Source: Humulus lupulus
Lineage: Eukaryota; Streptophyta; Magnoliopsida; Rosales; Cannabaceae
Direction: 5' to 3'
DNA: 64,000 nt
Assembly (NCBI RefSeq): GCF_963169125.1
Contig: NC_084802.1
Coordinates: 29,207,107-29,271,106, forward strand
Shown here: piece by piece, positions 1 through 11,970 of the stretch
Layout of the letters: each line of letters begins with the position of its first letter
Numbering within the stretch: position 1 is the stretch's first letter
Notes under the pieces: generated by a model
What the model saw: only the letters and a program-made list of their open reading frames with translations
Told to the model about the DNA's origin: nothing
Database searches by the model: none
Translations under genes and position numbers: made by a program

Positions 1-393
1 AAATATTAAACATGAGGGGTTCATCAGGTTGCAGGATATAAAGCCCGTTTTCCAAACATGCAATGCACAATTGTGATCTATTTAAAGAAATAGATATATA
101 CGAACTTGTAAATGTCATAACAAATTGTTCTGGTTGTAACATGGAAATTTAAAATCTACTAAAATCCAGAATAAAAAATACATCATTTAAAATTAAATAT
201 TTATTTTTGAACTTCGGGCGAGCTCTGCCTCTAGCTTAGACTGCAACAAACGCTCCATTCTCAAGTCTAAGCTTTAAGCCCCCTTCGCCCACCTCCTCCT
301 ACGATTCTAGAAGTTGTAAAGAATTACAAACATAGTTAGTAGATCTAAAATTGATAATCCAAACAGATTTATCATTCTCTAAAACACATGTTT
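1..393 (-). pseudogene. copia-1 protease and pre-integrase region, broken
   Basis: The minus-strand translation directly after the gag zinc knuckle matches the copia aspartic protease start and the stretch before the integrase, including a 'W-I-I-x-F-x-x-T-N-Y-V-C' block where active copia proteases have W-I-I-D-S-G-A-T-N-H-V-C. The catalytic D-S/T-G triad is replaced by N-F-R, so the protease would be dead. Several in-frame stops follow. The segment reaches the edge of the window. Confidence 0.6.
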
Positions 394-1079
394 CTAAGAT
401 AAATGAACTATAATCATTACTTTGTTTTTCGCTGCTAGAAACTTGGGGCAATCCTGTTTCAAATGCCCATTCTCAATGCAGTACAAGCATTTACCTTTAC
501 CTTTCTTGTTCTTCTTTTTCTTCCCCTTAGGTGTCTTTGCAGCCTTTATAGGCTTGGGGCTGGTGTTATGTCCACCCTTTTTCTTGTTTCCAGCTTTCGA
601 AGATGAAGCTAGGTTAGCTTCAGCCTTAGCTGGATCAGCCGCAACACCAGTAGTGTTCTTTTCCCCTCCCTTACTCAGTCCACCCATGATATAATCGAAA
701 GTTCGAAGCTTGTTCATGAGCTGCGTCAGACCAAAATCAAGTTTATTCAACACATAGTTGGTGGTGAATGGTAGGAAAGCAGGAAAGAGATTGTTGAGGA
801 TTAAGCTGACTTGAGTCTCCTCACCTATTGTAGCTCCATGCAGTTCAGCTTCCTGAAAGTAGTTTGTCATCTTAATTAGGTGATCATGAACGTGCTGAGA
901 TAGTGCCATCCGAGCATTGGCATACTTCTTGGTGGCCTCAAAACGAGTCTACACAGAATTTTCCCCTAACATGTCTTGGTGCTGATCCATGATTTCGTAG
1001 GTCGTCTCGACATTCTCAATATTTTTCTTGAGAGTGTCGACCATACTATTCAACATGCAGTATTGTGCCTTGTTGTTAG
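394..1079 (-). pseudogene. gag: copia-1 gag, C-terminal part with CCHC zinc knuckle
   Basis: The minus-strand reading gives a copia gag C-terminal half: a helical segment that contains ETQVSLILNNLFPAF, a lysine-rich linker, and a CX2CX4HX4C knuckle (C-L-Y-C, then H, then C in the last 40 residues before the stop at 394). The RNA-binding knuckle packages genomic RNA in this family. An in-frame TAG lies near 948. The reading frame continues exactly into the piece at 2871-3098 if the solo LTR and one copy of its target duplication are ignored, so the two pieces are one gag broken by that insertion. Confidence 0.8.
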
Positions 1080-2870
1080 TGTTGGGATTTTATGCCCTAA
1101 TTAAAACTCAATTTCTTTGTAATCTCATTTACTATCAATAAAAGAATAGAAATCATTTTTTGACTTGGTCAATCACTTTGCTCACATGTTTTATTTTCAT
1201 GATTTTTTGTTTAATATAAACTTCTATTAAATCCTAAGCATATAATTAATCGTATTTATAGTGACGTAATCACAGTGGAATATAAATATGATTATATGTT
1301 CAAATATAAGTTAATCCTAAGATTAGTCAGTGCACAGGATTTACACTGACTTGCCAATCTACGATATGATCTACTTACACATTGTAGTATTATGTTCTTT
1401 CCAGAACATTAGCAAAGTAGATAAAATCGGATGTATTTGTTACATCAGACTGGACCGATATTGACAATAGATAGGATAAGTAAACATACCATTATTATAT
1501 ATTCTAGTCATAGTTCAATTCAATCTCAATTTTGAGTGGTTAGTATTCTAACTGATTGTATTATTTGAGTTCTTTGACTTGTTCGTTACCAGCTTACCCT
1601 ACGGACTAGCCTATACTTACATCTAATTGAGTGGGAGTGTTAATCATAGATATGAACATCTATAGCTTCTGATGAAGAAGTGAAACGATGGTTTCCTTTT
1701 AGTTTGGTTCAAGGCGCTAAATGATAGAGATCTCATTTCAGTAATTAATATTAGTTTACTGAAATATCATTTACAAGGAACTAAGTGTTGTAAAGATAAA
1801 ATACAATGAGGGGTAAAATAGTATTTTAGTCTCATCTCATTGTAGACCGTCTATAGAGGATAGAGTGTCAATTATGGTTATAACAATGGACAATTAATAA
1901 CGTATCTATATTGCTTATAGAGCGTTCTATGAATTCAAGAGTGCAATTCCGAGTCTTTAGTGGAGTCACGAGGAATTAATAAGATAGAAATTTATTTGTT
2001 AGATTTATGATAACTTATTGGAGCTTGATTTCATAGGCCCATGGTCCCCAGTGTACCTTGGATAAAATTATCTAAATAGTCTCAATTAATTGATTGAATT
2101 ATCAAAGTTGACCAGGTGAATTTTGGATAGTTTCATAGAGTTATGTAATTTAGAGAAGAAAGGAGAAATTATGGCACATTTATTAATTAAGATAAATTGG
2201 TATCTAAATTAATAAATATGTTTAAATCAATGTATAAATAATTAATTTGATAAAGGATTTAAATAATTATTAATTAATTAAATCAATAGAAAATAATGCA
2301 TACCTTGATTTTAAGTCCAACAGGCTTATAATCAAATGGGAAATTTCACGGGCCTAAATTCCATGATAATTTCGACCTAGGGCTGTTAATTGGCTATTAT
2401 TTTATTGATTTTAAATTGAATAAATAACCTAATTGAGTCTATAAAATGAATGCTAAGAGAGAGTTGAAAACATAAGTTGAAACACAAGTTTCTAATAGGT
2501 TTTAGATTCTCTCTATTGCATAAGTCCTTTTCTAAGCCCCGTTGTTCTTTTCTCTTCTTCTCTCTGTATCTATCCCATGTGTTGAGAATTTTCCACCCTA
2601 GTCTAGGTGATTCTAAGGATACTTTGGAAGGCTGTGAAGAAAATTGAAGAACGGTTCAGTTTCTTGGTAATACCCTGAGACAGAAAGGATACAAGGGTTA
2701 GAGAAACTGAAGGAAAGACTCATTCATTCTGCTGCGTATAATGTAAGTGTTCTTATCATTATTTGTGTTTGAATTCAATTTTAGAAACATGTTCTAGGTT
2801 TCTTATATTAACTTGTTTAATATTAGATCTACATGAAAATAAATAAAGATCCTGTATAAGTTTCCCAGCA
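1080..2870 (+). mobile_element. Solo copia LTR (1791 bp) inserted in the copia-1 gag
   Basis: It starts TGTTGGGA and ends TTTCCCAGCA, short inverted termini typical of copia LTRs. It is flanked by the 5-bp direct repeat GTTAG (1075-1079 and 2871-2875). No gag-pol and no second LTR lie within it, so it is a solo LTR left by LTR-LTR recombination. It is related to the element at 59830-63543: both share the TTTTATGCCC start and blocks near 1365-1470 and 2570-2760. Orientation is taken from these termini; it lies opposite to the gag it breaks. Confidence 0.88.
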
Positions 2871-3098
2871 GTTAGCCGCCTGCCAACGCTTGTATTTGTC
2901 TCTTACAGACTTGGTAGCCCTTTCAGCTAGAACTTCCGGGGATTCCTCAGTCATGAAGAACTTGGACTTGTAACCAATCAACACAATGTTGATATTTTTC
3001 TTCCACTTAAGGAAGTTTACTCCATCGATAATTGAGAAAGGATGGGAGTAGACACAACAATAATTAAAACTACAAATTATCAATAAAATAGAAATCAA
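2871..3098 (-). pseudogene. gag: copia-1 gag, N-terminal part
   Basis: The minus strand encodes the conserved start of copia gag: S-I-I-D-G-V-N-F-L-K-W-K-K-N-I-N-I-V-L, then F-M-T-E-E and V-R-D-K-Y-K-R-W-Q-A-A-N. These match the N-terminal gag/UBN2-like fold seen in plant copia elements. The true start is uncertain; upstream codons look like leader sequence. The frame is cut at 2871 by the solo LTR and resumes at 1079. Confidence 0.75.
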
Positions 3099-3109
3099 TC
3101 ACTTTTGCT

Positions 3110-4889
3110 CAATAAAACCTCTATTCACACACATTTTAAGAAATAACACAACATATACCAAATATATGTAAGATATGAAAAAAAAATACCAAAAACAATC
3201 ATATCTCTATTCTTTAGGTTTTTAACTAATGTATGATATCATTGTCCCGGTCGGCGAGAGTAAAAAAAATACCACTAGTTAAATAGAGTTGTAAACTCAT
3301 TTAATAATTGACATCATTATTAACAACCTACTATTAGATCAAAATAAGAAAACAAAAATTTTTATTTATGAGATAGATCCACGGTTTCGATAATCATGGA
3401 TTTAGTCCTAGTAGTCACCGTTAGGGTGAGTCTATTAGACTTTGACCTATAATATCTATCTTTCGACATCTAACCTTGTCAAAATAACTAATGAACACCT
3501 TTCGTAGGGGGGACGAATCAAAGGGTCTCGAGGCCTCATTAAGCTATCGACCTTGTTAAACTAAAGGTGGAGATCGAATATAATTCTTAAAACAAGCTCA
3601 TTATATAATTAAGTTGAGTATTTTTATTACCATTTTTTCAAAAATTAATGACTAAGGTTCTTCAAAAATAAATTTAAAACCAAAGTCCTATAATTTTCTA
3701 TTAATTCTAAAGTGTCACATTGAAACAAATTCAATTAAAGTAGAATTAATTTATTGCTAATCAATTATTAGGTTCAAATATCTAGAAAAAATAAACCTAA
3801 GACAATTAAGTCCAACTTAGGTAAATGGGCCTTAACAATTGACCTTGCATGGAGGAGGGTTGCGTTCAGTATGTTGTACCCACTACTAAGGCCTTCTAAC
3901 TTCCACACAAGGCCGAAAAGACAATAATTTAAACCTTCATTTTATTAATTGTTATTAATTGATTAGACTCGTTATAATCATACTAAGCAAATGAGTCTTC
4001 ACAAGTGGAATCACCAACAAGAGAGGAATTTAAACTTTACATTTTCTAATGGGCCCAAATAAAACCTATCACTTTATGAATATTTTATTTGGCAACCAAA
4101 ACCACATATATATCCAAACATATGGGTCACTATATGCATCTAAGCCCAATTGCAAAAAATCACACATAGTTCACAGATATGTCACATAATTGAATATCCT
4201 AATCATGTTACTAAATGAGCAATATCTATGTGTTTATGCAAAAATATCACAATTTATCACATTTTCAAAAATACCACAATTAATTAATCTAGCATTTATC
4301 TACACAAAATTCATAATTCATTAGAATTTTGCAAAAATAATTAAGTCAATTTAAATACACTCCATTAACAATTAACTAAGTTCATTTGGATTTTATTTAT
4401 CAATAATTAACTCAATTATGTTATTTTAAGAAATATATTAAATTAATAAAATTTAATTTAATATCTATGGGATATTTGATTTTATAGAATAATTGCACAA
4501 AAAATCTAGTAGATATTAATAAAACTAATTTCTATTTTTATGCAAAACTAATTAATTTTATTATTATGATAACCAAAATATCTATTTTCAAATTCAACCA
4601 AAATATCTTTAAAAAATATCTATTTTCGAATTCAATCAAAATATCTAGATACTACCATAACTTTAAAGATCAATATCTAATTTTAGAATAAAAATAATCA
4701 ATTTTATCAACGTGGTTATAAAAGAAGATATCTTGACAATTTGAATTAATTTAAAAAAAATATATTAATTAAAAGATAATAATTCAAATTAAGATATTTT
4801 TGGCAATTTTTTTTTTGTGAAAAAAGCCCGTCGTGGGTCTCGTACGGGACAAAGAAATTGAGTTTTAATCAGGCCATAAAACCCCAACA
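3110..4889 (-). repeat. Probable 5' LTR and leader of copia-1
   Basis: On the minus strand the segment starts TGTTGGGG and shares about 40 bp of its start (through AAAACTCAATTTCTTTGT) with the solo LTR at 1080. It precedes a gag start, as a 5' LTR should. It has no ORF and is very AT-rich, with one more balanced block around 3235-3560. No convincing primer-binding site was found near 3100, so the inner border is a guess. Confidence 0.5.
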
Positions 4890-4897
4890 CATCCAAG

Positions 4898-5220
4898 GTT
4901 GGGAGTTTTCTCCCTAGTCTTTCCACTGTGTAAAATAACACTTAAATACAACTTAGTCTCAAAGAACTCTCTCTTGTACAACCCAGTCTCAAAGAACTCT
5001 CTCTTGTACAACCCAATATTTTTCCTCTCAATAAAACACGTATACTCTTCTCTTCGCTTATTCACTCTGTTTTTTTTTTTTACATAAAAAAGAATAAGAG
5101 AGCATTTATATATAGGCAGAAATGTACATAGGGAAAACATGCTAACTAATAGTAGTAACTAATTAAGTTATTAACCAAAATAACTAACGGCTGTAGTGAA
5201 ATCAAGATACAAACTTCACA
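4898..5220 (-). repeat. 3' LTR of copia-2
   Basis: On the minus strand the LTR begins TGTGAAGTTTG straight after a purine tract (AAAAGGTGGAAAT, plus-strand 5221-5233) that follows the end of RNase H. A minus-strand TATATATAAATG box near 5110-5125 is a plausible promoter. A 30-bp direct repeat occurs twice in tandem at 4955-5014. The far end, near the CTCCCAACC on the minus strand, lacks the expected final CA, which suggests erosion or damage by the neighbouring copia-1. Confidence 0.65.
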
Positions 5221-5288
5221 ATTTCCACCTTTTGTGTCTTGATGAATTGATGAGTGAAAATATCTAGGGACTCCCAAACATTAGCTTA

Positions 5289-6634
5289 CTATTCATGAGC
5301 CATGTTGAGCAAGTTCAGAATGTCTTTGAACTTCCCAACAAGAACAACTTCAGTAAGCATGTCAGCAGGATTATCTTCAAATGAAATCTTCTTTATCTCG
5401 ACATCTCCATCTTCAATGATGTCACAAACAAAGTGTAATCTGATGTCAATGTGCTTTGTGCGCTCATGGTACATATTGTTCTTGGTGATATGTATTTTGA
5501 GATTCACAGTAAAGGACTGCCTTGTCTTCATTATAGCCTAGCTCATTTATGAATCTTTTGATCCATAAACCTTGTTTGACAACTTCTGTAATGACCATGT
5601 ATTCAACCTCTGTAGTTGATAAAGCCACAACTTGTTGCGGAGTTGATTTCCAACTTATAGTGTTATCTTCAATTGTGGATACATAACCAGATATTGACCT
5701 TCTTTTATCTAAGTTTGCTGCATAATTTGAATCAAAAAATCCCTTTATAAAACTGCCTAAACTTTGATTTGAATATTTCAGATTCAATTTTGCTGCTCCT
5801 TTGAGACATTTGATCAGCCATTTAGTTGCATTCCAATGATCTCTGCTGGTATTACTCATAAATCTGCTTACTAACGCAATTGTATATGCTATGTCGGGCC
5901 TAGTGTTGACCATAGCATACATCACACTTCTTACTACTTTTAAATAAATAATGGTTTTCAATTTATTTTCATCTTCATTTTTACTTAACAAAGGTAGTTT
6001 GAAGTTAGCTCCAATTGGTGTCAAAACTACTTTGGCCTCTTCAAGATTGAACTTTTTAACAATCTTGTTTATATAAGCTTGCTTAGATAAAGTGAGAATA
6101 CATTGAGATCTTTCTCTTGTGACTTCAATTCCCAAAATACTTCTAGCTGGACTAAGATCCTTCATTTCAAATTCCATAGCAAGAGCAGTTTTCAGCTTTT
6201 GTATTTCATCAAGATCTTTACATGTTATAAGAATGTCATCCACATAGATAAAAAGATATATGTAATCCTTTGAGTTTTATTTTTGAAAATACACACAGTG
6301 ATCATATTAGCTTCTCACAAACTTCCTTTTAAGCATAAACTCTTTGAAATGTTTATTCCACTATCGTGGAGATTGTTTCATTCCATATAGAGATCTTTGT
6401 AATAGACAAACCATATCTGCATTCTTCTTATCTTGAAATCTCTCTGGTTGTTGCATAAAAATCTTTTCATCAAGTGTACCATGTAGGAAAGTCGTTTTAA
6501 CATCTAATTGTTATATTTCCGTATCTTCTTTTGTAGCCAAAGCCAAAGTTATTCTAATGGAAGTCAACTTAACAATAGGTGCAAAGATTTCATGATAATC
6601 AACTCCCTCCAACTGAGCATACCCTTTTGCCACG
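5289..6634 (-). pseudogene. pol: copia-2 reverse transcriptase and RNase H, 5' truncated
   Basis: The minus-strand reading from 6634 gives copia RT blocks: Q-L-E-G-V-D-Y-H-E-I-F-A-P, then Q-L-D-V-K-T-T-F-L-H-G, then Y-V-D-D (near 6240), then RNase H with D-S-N-Y-A, T-I-S-W-K-S, L-S-T-T-E-V-E-Y, and the T-K-H-I-D-I-R end. The longest open piece is 5464-6243. Stops occur upstream, and the tail from about 5531 is in another frame, so there is at least one frameshift. The 5' part of pol is missing because gypsy-1 starts at 6635. Confidence 0.85.
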
Positions 6635-8968
6635 TGTAACGACCCAAATTTACTAATATGGCTTCAGGGCCTTGATTAGTGTGCCGGGAGGGCATAACTG
6701 GATTATATGTGATTTAATGATTAAAATCATGTTTGTATGACTATTTGAATATCTGTGATGCATAACTATGTGTATTAGTATGCATGTAGGCCCTGATTAG
6801 GTTAGAAGGGCATATTTGTAATTTTGGCCCGTTGAGGGCATAACTGTAAATACCTGTGATAAATTGTTGAGACCACATTATTATGTGGATATATTTGTAG
6901 CTTGTGACTCGAGGCGATCCTAATGAACGGTTTAGCGAAAAAGTCACGGCGTGGATTTATACTTGGCTTGGGGCGAGCCTGGGGGTATTTCGGGGATTTA
7001 GGAAATATATTGGAGTCTATTTTGATAGTGAGGAATATAACTAGTGATTAGTTAGGTGTCGGGAAGTAAGCGAAAAATATTAGAGACATTCGAGGAATTA
7101 GCGGGAATTGGGAGTAATGACCAAAATGCCCTTAAGATGTTTAATAGCTTAGTTATAAGTGGGAGGGAAATATGGTCTTTTGGTGTTTAGAATCAAATAA
7201 GTGTTGTTTTGGCTTTATTGCCTTAGTGGAAAGTTTAGAGGATAGTAGAAACTGAAATAAGTAAAAAGAAAATAAGAAGGAAAAACAGGAGTCCTTCCTT
7301 CTCTCTCTCTGTTTGAGGTCTCTTCCCCTTTTCTTGAAGGAATTTGGAGTTGTAACTCAGGGAGAGTTTGGGTAGGAGCTTGAGGCTAGGGTCCTTGGTT
7401 TGGCTTGAAGAGTTAGCAAGGGTGGTTCATCCATCTGAGGTAAGTTTCTAGGTTCCTCTCTTGTGTTTTTGGTTTTGGCTGAGATGGTTTTCTAAACTGA
7501 GTTTTTGTGGGAATTCTAGGGAATTAAGCCTAAGAATTTGAGGAGGTGAAGGCTAAGGAAGTGTGGAGGATAACCTAGGTTGAATTCATCCATCAAAGGT
7601 AAGAAATCCTAGCTTTAAGTTCTATGATTTCTGTTGGTCTGTTGAGATTTTGAGCTTCAAACTCAGCCATGGTGATTTCTGTATTTTGGGGTGCATGTGA
7701 TGGAATTTTATATGGTTAGGTCATTTGGGGTGAGTTGGAGATGTTGGTAGGATTGTTTTGATGTTTGGTTGAAGTTTGGAAGAGTTTTGGAAAGGTTTGG
7801 CTCAGGGAAAATTGAAGGAAGAAAAAACAGGGTTAGTTGTGATGTGACTAGCGCTGTAGTGCTAGCCTTTGGGGGCTACAGCGCTAGGCCTTATGGTCTG
7901 GGGAATTTTTGGCTCTGGTTGTAGCACTGTAGCACCCACTTTAGGGCGCTGTAGCGCTACCCTGTTCCCATAAGGGAATTTTTGGGTTATTTCTTAAGGT
8001 TTTTGCCCGGGGGCTCGGGGTTTGATTCCACCACCCTGTTTGGTGGAATTAAGGCTTCCCAAGGGCTCGAGATTGGTCCTGAGGCTAGGTTTTGGATTTG
8101 AAGTTTGGTATGGTTCTAACTTGTGACCGTGACTAGGTGTACACTAGGGCTCAGGCGGGATCGTGCTTGAGGGTTGCATTGATCAAAGCTATTGGAATCT
8201 AAAGGTAAGAACACTGTACCCGATTATGTGATTGTGTTGGGACTAAGAGCTCCATATATCTGTATGATGTCATAGATGGTATTATGTCGTGGGACATGTG
8301 ATAAATGACCTAAGAGCGCTGTAAATAATATTTGCACACAGGGTGCGGCTTGGCCACTGGTAGCTGAGGACAGCTTAATATTCACTGAGCTCGGTTTGAC
8401 CCTGGTTATCATGTGTGAATTGATTATTAGAATGAAGTGATGAACTTGGTATGCTGAATACTTGATTAATGTGAATATTTGGAATGTTGAGTATGTGATT
8501 ATACTATATGAGTTATCTGATTGTTTGCTTGATGATTATGCTCTGTTGTTGTGTTTTCTTGCTGGGCCTTGGCTCACGGGTGCTACGTGGTGCAGGTAAA
8601 GGCAAGGGCAAAGTGGACCAGTCCTGAGATGGAGAGCTTTAGGGCTGAATGTACATAACCAGCTGATCGGCCGCCATAGCCGAGGAGTGTTACAGGATGG
8701 GAAAAGCCTAATTGTCTGTTTTCCCTTAGAATGGCTAATAACTGTACTTTTATCTAGAAATTTTGTAAAGTGTCTTTTAACGCTACTACTTTTGGGATCC
8801 CATGTAAAAATGTTTGATTATAAGAAATGAAACTCTTGAGACCAAAATATTTTAACCCTAGTTCAAGTGTAGTTTCAGTAACACGTTTCTAAGAGATTGA
8901 CTTGATCAGCAAGTCTTACACTTTTATAAACACACAGTGTAACGGTCTTGGCTATCCAGGGCGTTACA
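6635..8968 (+). repeat. 5' LTR of gypsy-1 (2334 bp)
   Basis: It begins TGTAACGACC and ends GGGCGTTACA, so the terminal inverted repeat is about 9 bp. The centre holds a GC-rich cluster of GCGCTGTAGCGCTAC-type near-palindromes (about 7850-7965), a 27-base hairpin (8024-8050), a GGTAAG donor-like site near 8204 and a TGCAG acceptor-like site near 8591. Relative to the 3' LTR it keeps about 735 bp (roughly 7632-8367) and lacks a block of about 50 bp. Confidence 0.9.
8024..8050 (+). other. Conserved LTR hairpin, copy in gypsy-1
   Basis: The arms GATTCCACCA and TGGTGGAATT pair over 10 positions (nine Watson-Crick, one G-T) around the 7-base loop CCCTGTT. Equivalent hairpins, with different arm bases but the same 10-7-10 geometry, occur in every other chromovirus-type LTR here that keeps this region. 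Confidence 0.75.
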
Positions 8969-8971
8969 ACT

Positions 8972-8983
8972 TGGTATCAAAGC
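8972..8983 (+). other. Primer-binding site of gypsy-1 (initiator tRNA-Met type)
   Basis: TGGTATCAAAGC starts three bases after the LTR end at 8968. It matches the plant tRNA-Met 3' end complement TGGTATCAGAGC with one mismatch. Confidence 0.85.
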
Positions 8984-9366
8984 GTCCTAGGTTTAAGGGT
9001 TCCTGAAGACTGGCTGGACATGTACATTCGCCTCGAGAGACAAGCTCGACTCAGGGTTTGGTGATTGTGTATACATGATTATATGCTTAAATGATTAGAA
9101 TGGAATATGACTGTTGATATTTGCTTGATTACTAGGGAGCATGAGATACTGATAGGGCCTGGCCCTTGACTATTGCATGATGATGTTGAGGCATGCTTAT
9201 TAGCATTGCTATGCATGTGAATGAAAATAGTTGAATACTTGGATAAACTATTATATCTTGATTGTTTGTGAATGTTTGAGTTCTAATGGTAGATCATAAA
9301 AGGATTATTACCCTGTCATCATAGTCTGACCGCCGAGTCGTTGATTGCGGATTAACTTGGATAATT

Positions 9367-10437
9367 ATGCATCCAAGAAAATCTACGCGACTAGCCGGCA
9401 CCAGGTCTGAGACTATAGATGATGACTAAGGCCAGACCCCTCTGCCAGTCCCTGAGAACTGACAGCAATTTCTGGCAGACATGCAAGCGCGGCTACAAAG
9501 CCAGGATGAGCATATTCGAATTCTACGATAGCAGGCTCCATCAGGGAGTGCTACCCCTATTGTGTCACCTGCAGTGGTACCAGTTGTACAGCCAGTAGAG
9601 GTCGAGAACAGATGTGAGCCATTGTATGAGTGGTTCTAGAAACAACAGCCCCCGATCTTTGAGGGAGGACCTGATCCACTGAAGGCCGAACAGTGGATGA
9701 CCATGATTACTACTATCCTAGATTTCATGAGGGTAGAGGGACATGACAGAGTGGCCTGTGCCACATATATACTGAGAGAGGATGCCCGTATCTGGTGGGA
9801 AGTGGCATCACAGACCAGGGATGTTACTACTTTGAGTTGGGAAGGATTTAAGGACCTGTTCAGTCAGAAGTACTATAATGTTGCCATTAGGGCAGCGAAA
9901 GTAAATGAGTTCGTGGGGTTAGCTCAAGGCAGCATGACAGTTATAGAATATGCCCTAAAGTTTGACAGACTTGCGAAGTTCGCACCAGACCTTATGCCTA
10001 TTGATGCAGCTAGGCAAGATAGATTTATCAGAGGGCTTAATGCTATGATAGCCCAAGATGTGAGCATTACAACAGTTCCTAGGGGGACAACTTATGCCCA
10101 GGTTGTAGAGTAGGCTCTTACCACTAAGGAGGTGAAGAATAAGATTTGGAGAGATAGTGCAGCAAGGCGGAAGGGCCGCAGGGCGGTGCCTTCACATTCT
10201 GGTTCTAGTAGGGGCGGAGGCCCCAGTGATCTGAAGAGAAAGACCCCTGAGGCTTCGACCGCTCCTGGTCCTGATAGGAGAGGGTGGGGTACTCAGGGTG
10301 GCCGTCAAGGAGGCGGTGATGCATGAAGGACCTATCCTGAGTGCATAAGGTGTAGAAGACGCCATCCGGGCGAATGTCGAGCTAAGGCCTGTTATGTGTG
10401 CAGGGTGGTAGGACACCTCAAGAAAGACTGCCCGATA
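9367..10437 (+). pseudogene. gag: gypsy-1 gag, capsid and zinc knuckle, with stops
   Basis: The likely start is the ATG at 9367, 400 bases after the LTR, which opens with a short basic peptide (M-H-P-R-K-S-T-R). The capsid core is open from 9697 to 10113 and contains A-R-I-W-W-E-V and L-F-S-Q-K-Y-Y-N, the retrotransposon gag signature, followed by Y-A-L-K-F-D-R-L-A-K-F. A CCHC knuckle (C-Y-V-C, H, C) lies at 10390-10431. In-frame stops occur near 9429, 9463, 9531, 9640, 10111 and 10324. Homologous pieces in gypsy-2 and gypsy-3 support the frame. Confidence 0.88.
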
Positions 10438-11040
10438 GTGAAGAAGGGAGGTCCAGGGAAGGTGGACAGCTTGACTCCAGCTCGAGTGTTCACCCTGACG
10501 CAGGCGGAGGCCGAGGCTAGTCCCTCGATAGTGACAGGTCAGCTTTCTAGCGCTGGCTCTTCTTTTACTATATTGATTGACTCTGGTGCTACACATTCTT
10601 TTGTTTCTAGTAAGGTGATTGATAAACTGTGTAGACCTAGTGAGTATTATACTTCGGGGTTTGGGACTATTTTGCTTACAGGAGAACTGGTAGTTTCTAG
10701 GAGGTGGATTAGAGCATTGCCAGTGATGGTGGATGGTAGGGAGTTGTCAGTAGACTTGATTGAGTTGGGTATGGAGGACTTTGATATGATTATAGGCATG
10801 GATTGGTTGGTTAGATATGGAGCTACTATTGACTGCAGGAAGAAGATGGTGACCTTTGAGCCGGAGGGCGAGGATCCCTTTGTCTTTGTGGGAGCAGTGA
10901 ATGGACCCCGCGTACCCATGATATCAGTGATGAGAGCCAGAGATCTATTACAAGGAGGATGTATAGGTTTTCAGGCTAGTGTGGTAGATACCACTAGGGT
11001 TTCGCCAACAACACCGGAGGAGACCAGGATGGTCTACGAG
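10438..11040 (+). pseudogene. pol: gypsy-1 aspartic protease
   Basis: This region is open in the same frame as the zinc knuckle. The catalytic D-S-G-A-T-H-S-F is intact at 10579-10602, and the second conserved strand I-I-G-M-D-W-L lies near 10790-10810. Protease cleaves the gag-pol polyprotein in this family. Unlike the proteases of gypsy-2 and copia-3, this one keeps the catalytic triad, though downstream stops prevent a full polyprotein. Confidence 0.85.
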
Positions 11041-11970
11041 TTCTTGGATGTGTTTCCTGAGGACTTACCTGGATTGTCGCTGCGTAGGGAGATTCAGTTC
11101 ATCATTGAGTTGGCGCCAGGGACAGAGCCAGTGTCAAGGGCACCATATAGAATGGCACCGACAGAACTGAAGGAATTGAAGATACAGCTACAGGAGCTTC
11201 TGGATTTGGGGTTCATCAGGCCTAGCTACTCACCATGGGGTGCTCCGGTTTTGTTTGTGAAGAAGAAGGACAGGACGTTGAGGATGTGTATAGACTACCG
11301 GGAATTGAACAAGTTGACCATTAAGAATAAGTATCCCCTACCAAGGATTGACGATTTGTTCGATCATCTGCAAGGTAAGACAGTGTTCTCGAAGATTGAT
11401 CTTTGATCTGGTTATCACCAGCTGAGGATCAAGGACGAGGACATACCAAAGACGGCCTTCCGAATGAGGTATGGGCACTATGAGTTTCTGGTCATGACAT
11501 TTGGTTTGACCAATGCCCCAGCAGCCTTTATGGATCTAATGAACAGAGTGTTCAAGGACTTTCTGGATCAGTTCTTTATTGTCTTCATCGACGACATCTT
11601 AGTGTACTCCAGTTCAGAGGCAGAGCACGAGCTTCATCTTCGACAGGTTTTGCAGAGATTGAGGGAGCATCAGTTGTACGCCAAGTTTAAGAAATGTGAA
11701 TTTTGGCTACCAGAAGTGACATTCCTTGGACATATTGTTGGTGCAGATGGGATTAAGGTGGATCCATCCAAGGTGGAGGTAGTTAGGGATTGGCCGAGGC
11801 AAAGGAACGCCTCGGAGGTGCAGAATTTTCTTGTTCTAGCGGGTTACTACAGACGGCTTGTGGAGAGCTTCTCAAAGATAGCGGAACTGATGACAGAATT
11901 GACTCGGAAGAATTTGAAGTTTATCTGGTCAGACAAGTGTGAGAACAGTTTCCAAGAATTAAAGCAATGA
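11041..11970 (+). pseudogene. pol: gypsy-1 reverse transcriptase
   Basis: The conserved RT blocks are all visible: [32 protein letters not shown], then [10 protein letters not shown] and F-S-K-I-D-L, then [10 protein letters not shown] and the catalytic F-I-D-D-I-L at 11584. A TGA at 11404 stands where the family has arginine, and a TGA at 11968 ends the open frame at the start of the connection to RNase H. Confidence 0.92.

Larger units (their letters stand above)
1..4889 (-). mobile_element. copia-1: Ty1/copia retrotransposon, partial, runs off the left edge
   Basis: Read on the minus strand this is an LTR-like 5' segment (ending at 4889), then gag, zinc knuckle and the start of protease, with integrase and RT presumably left of position 1. 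The outer end at 4889 reads TGTTGGGGTTTTATGG on the minus strand, a typical copia LTR terminus that resembles the solo LTR at 1080. The gag is interrupted by that solo LTR. The element abuts the 3' LTR of copia-2 at about 4898, so it probably inserted into or beside that LTR. The superfamily is clear; the 5' LTR inner border is not. Confidence 0.75.
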
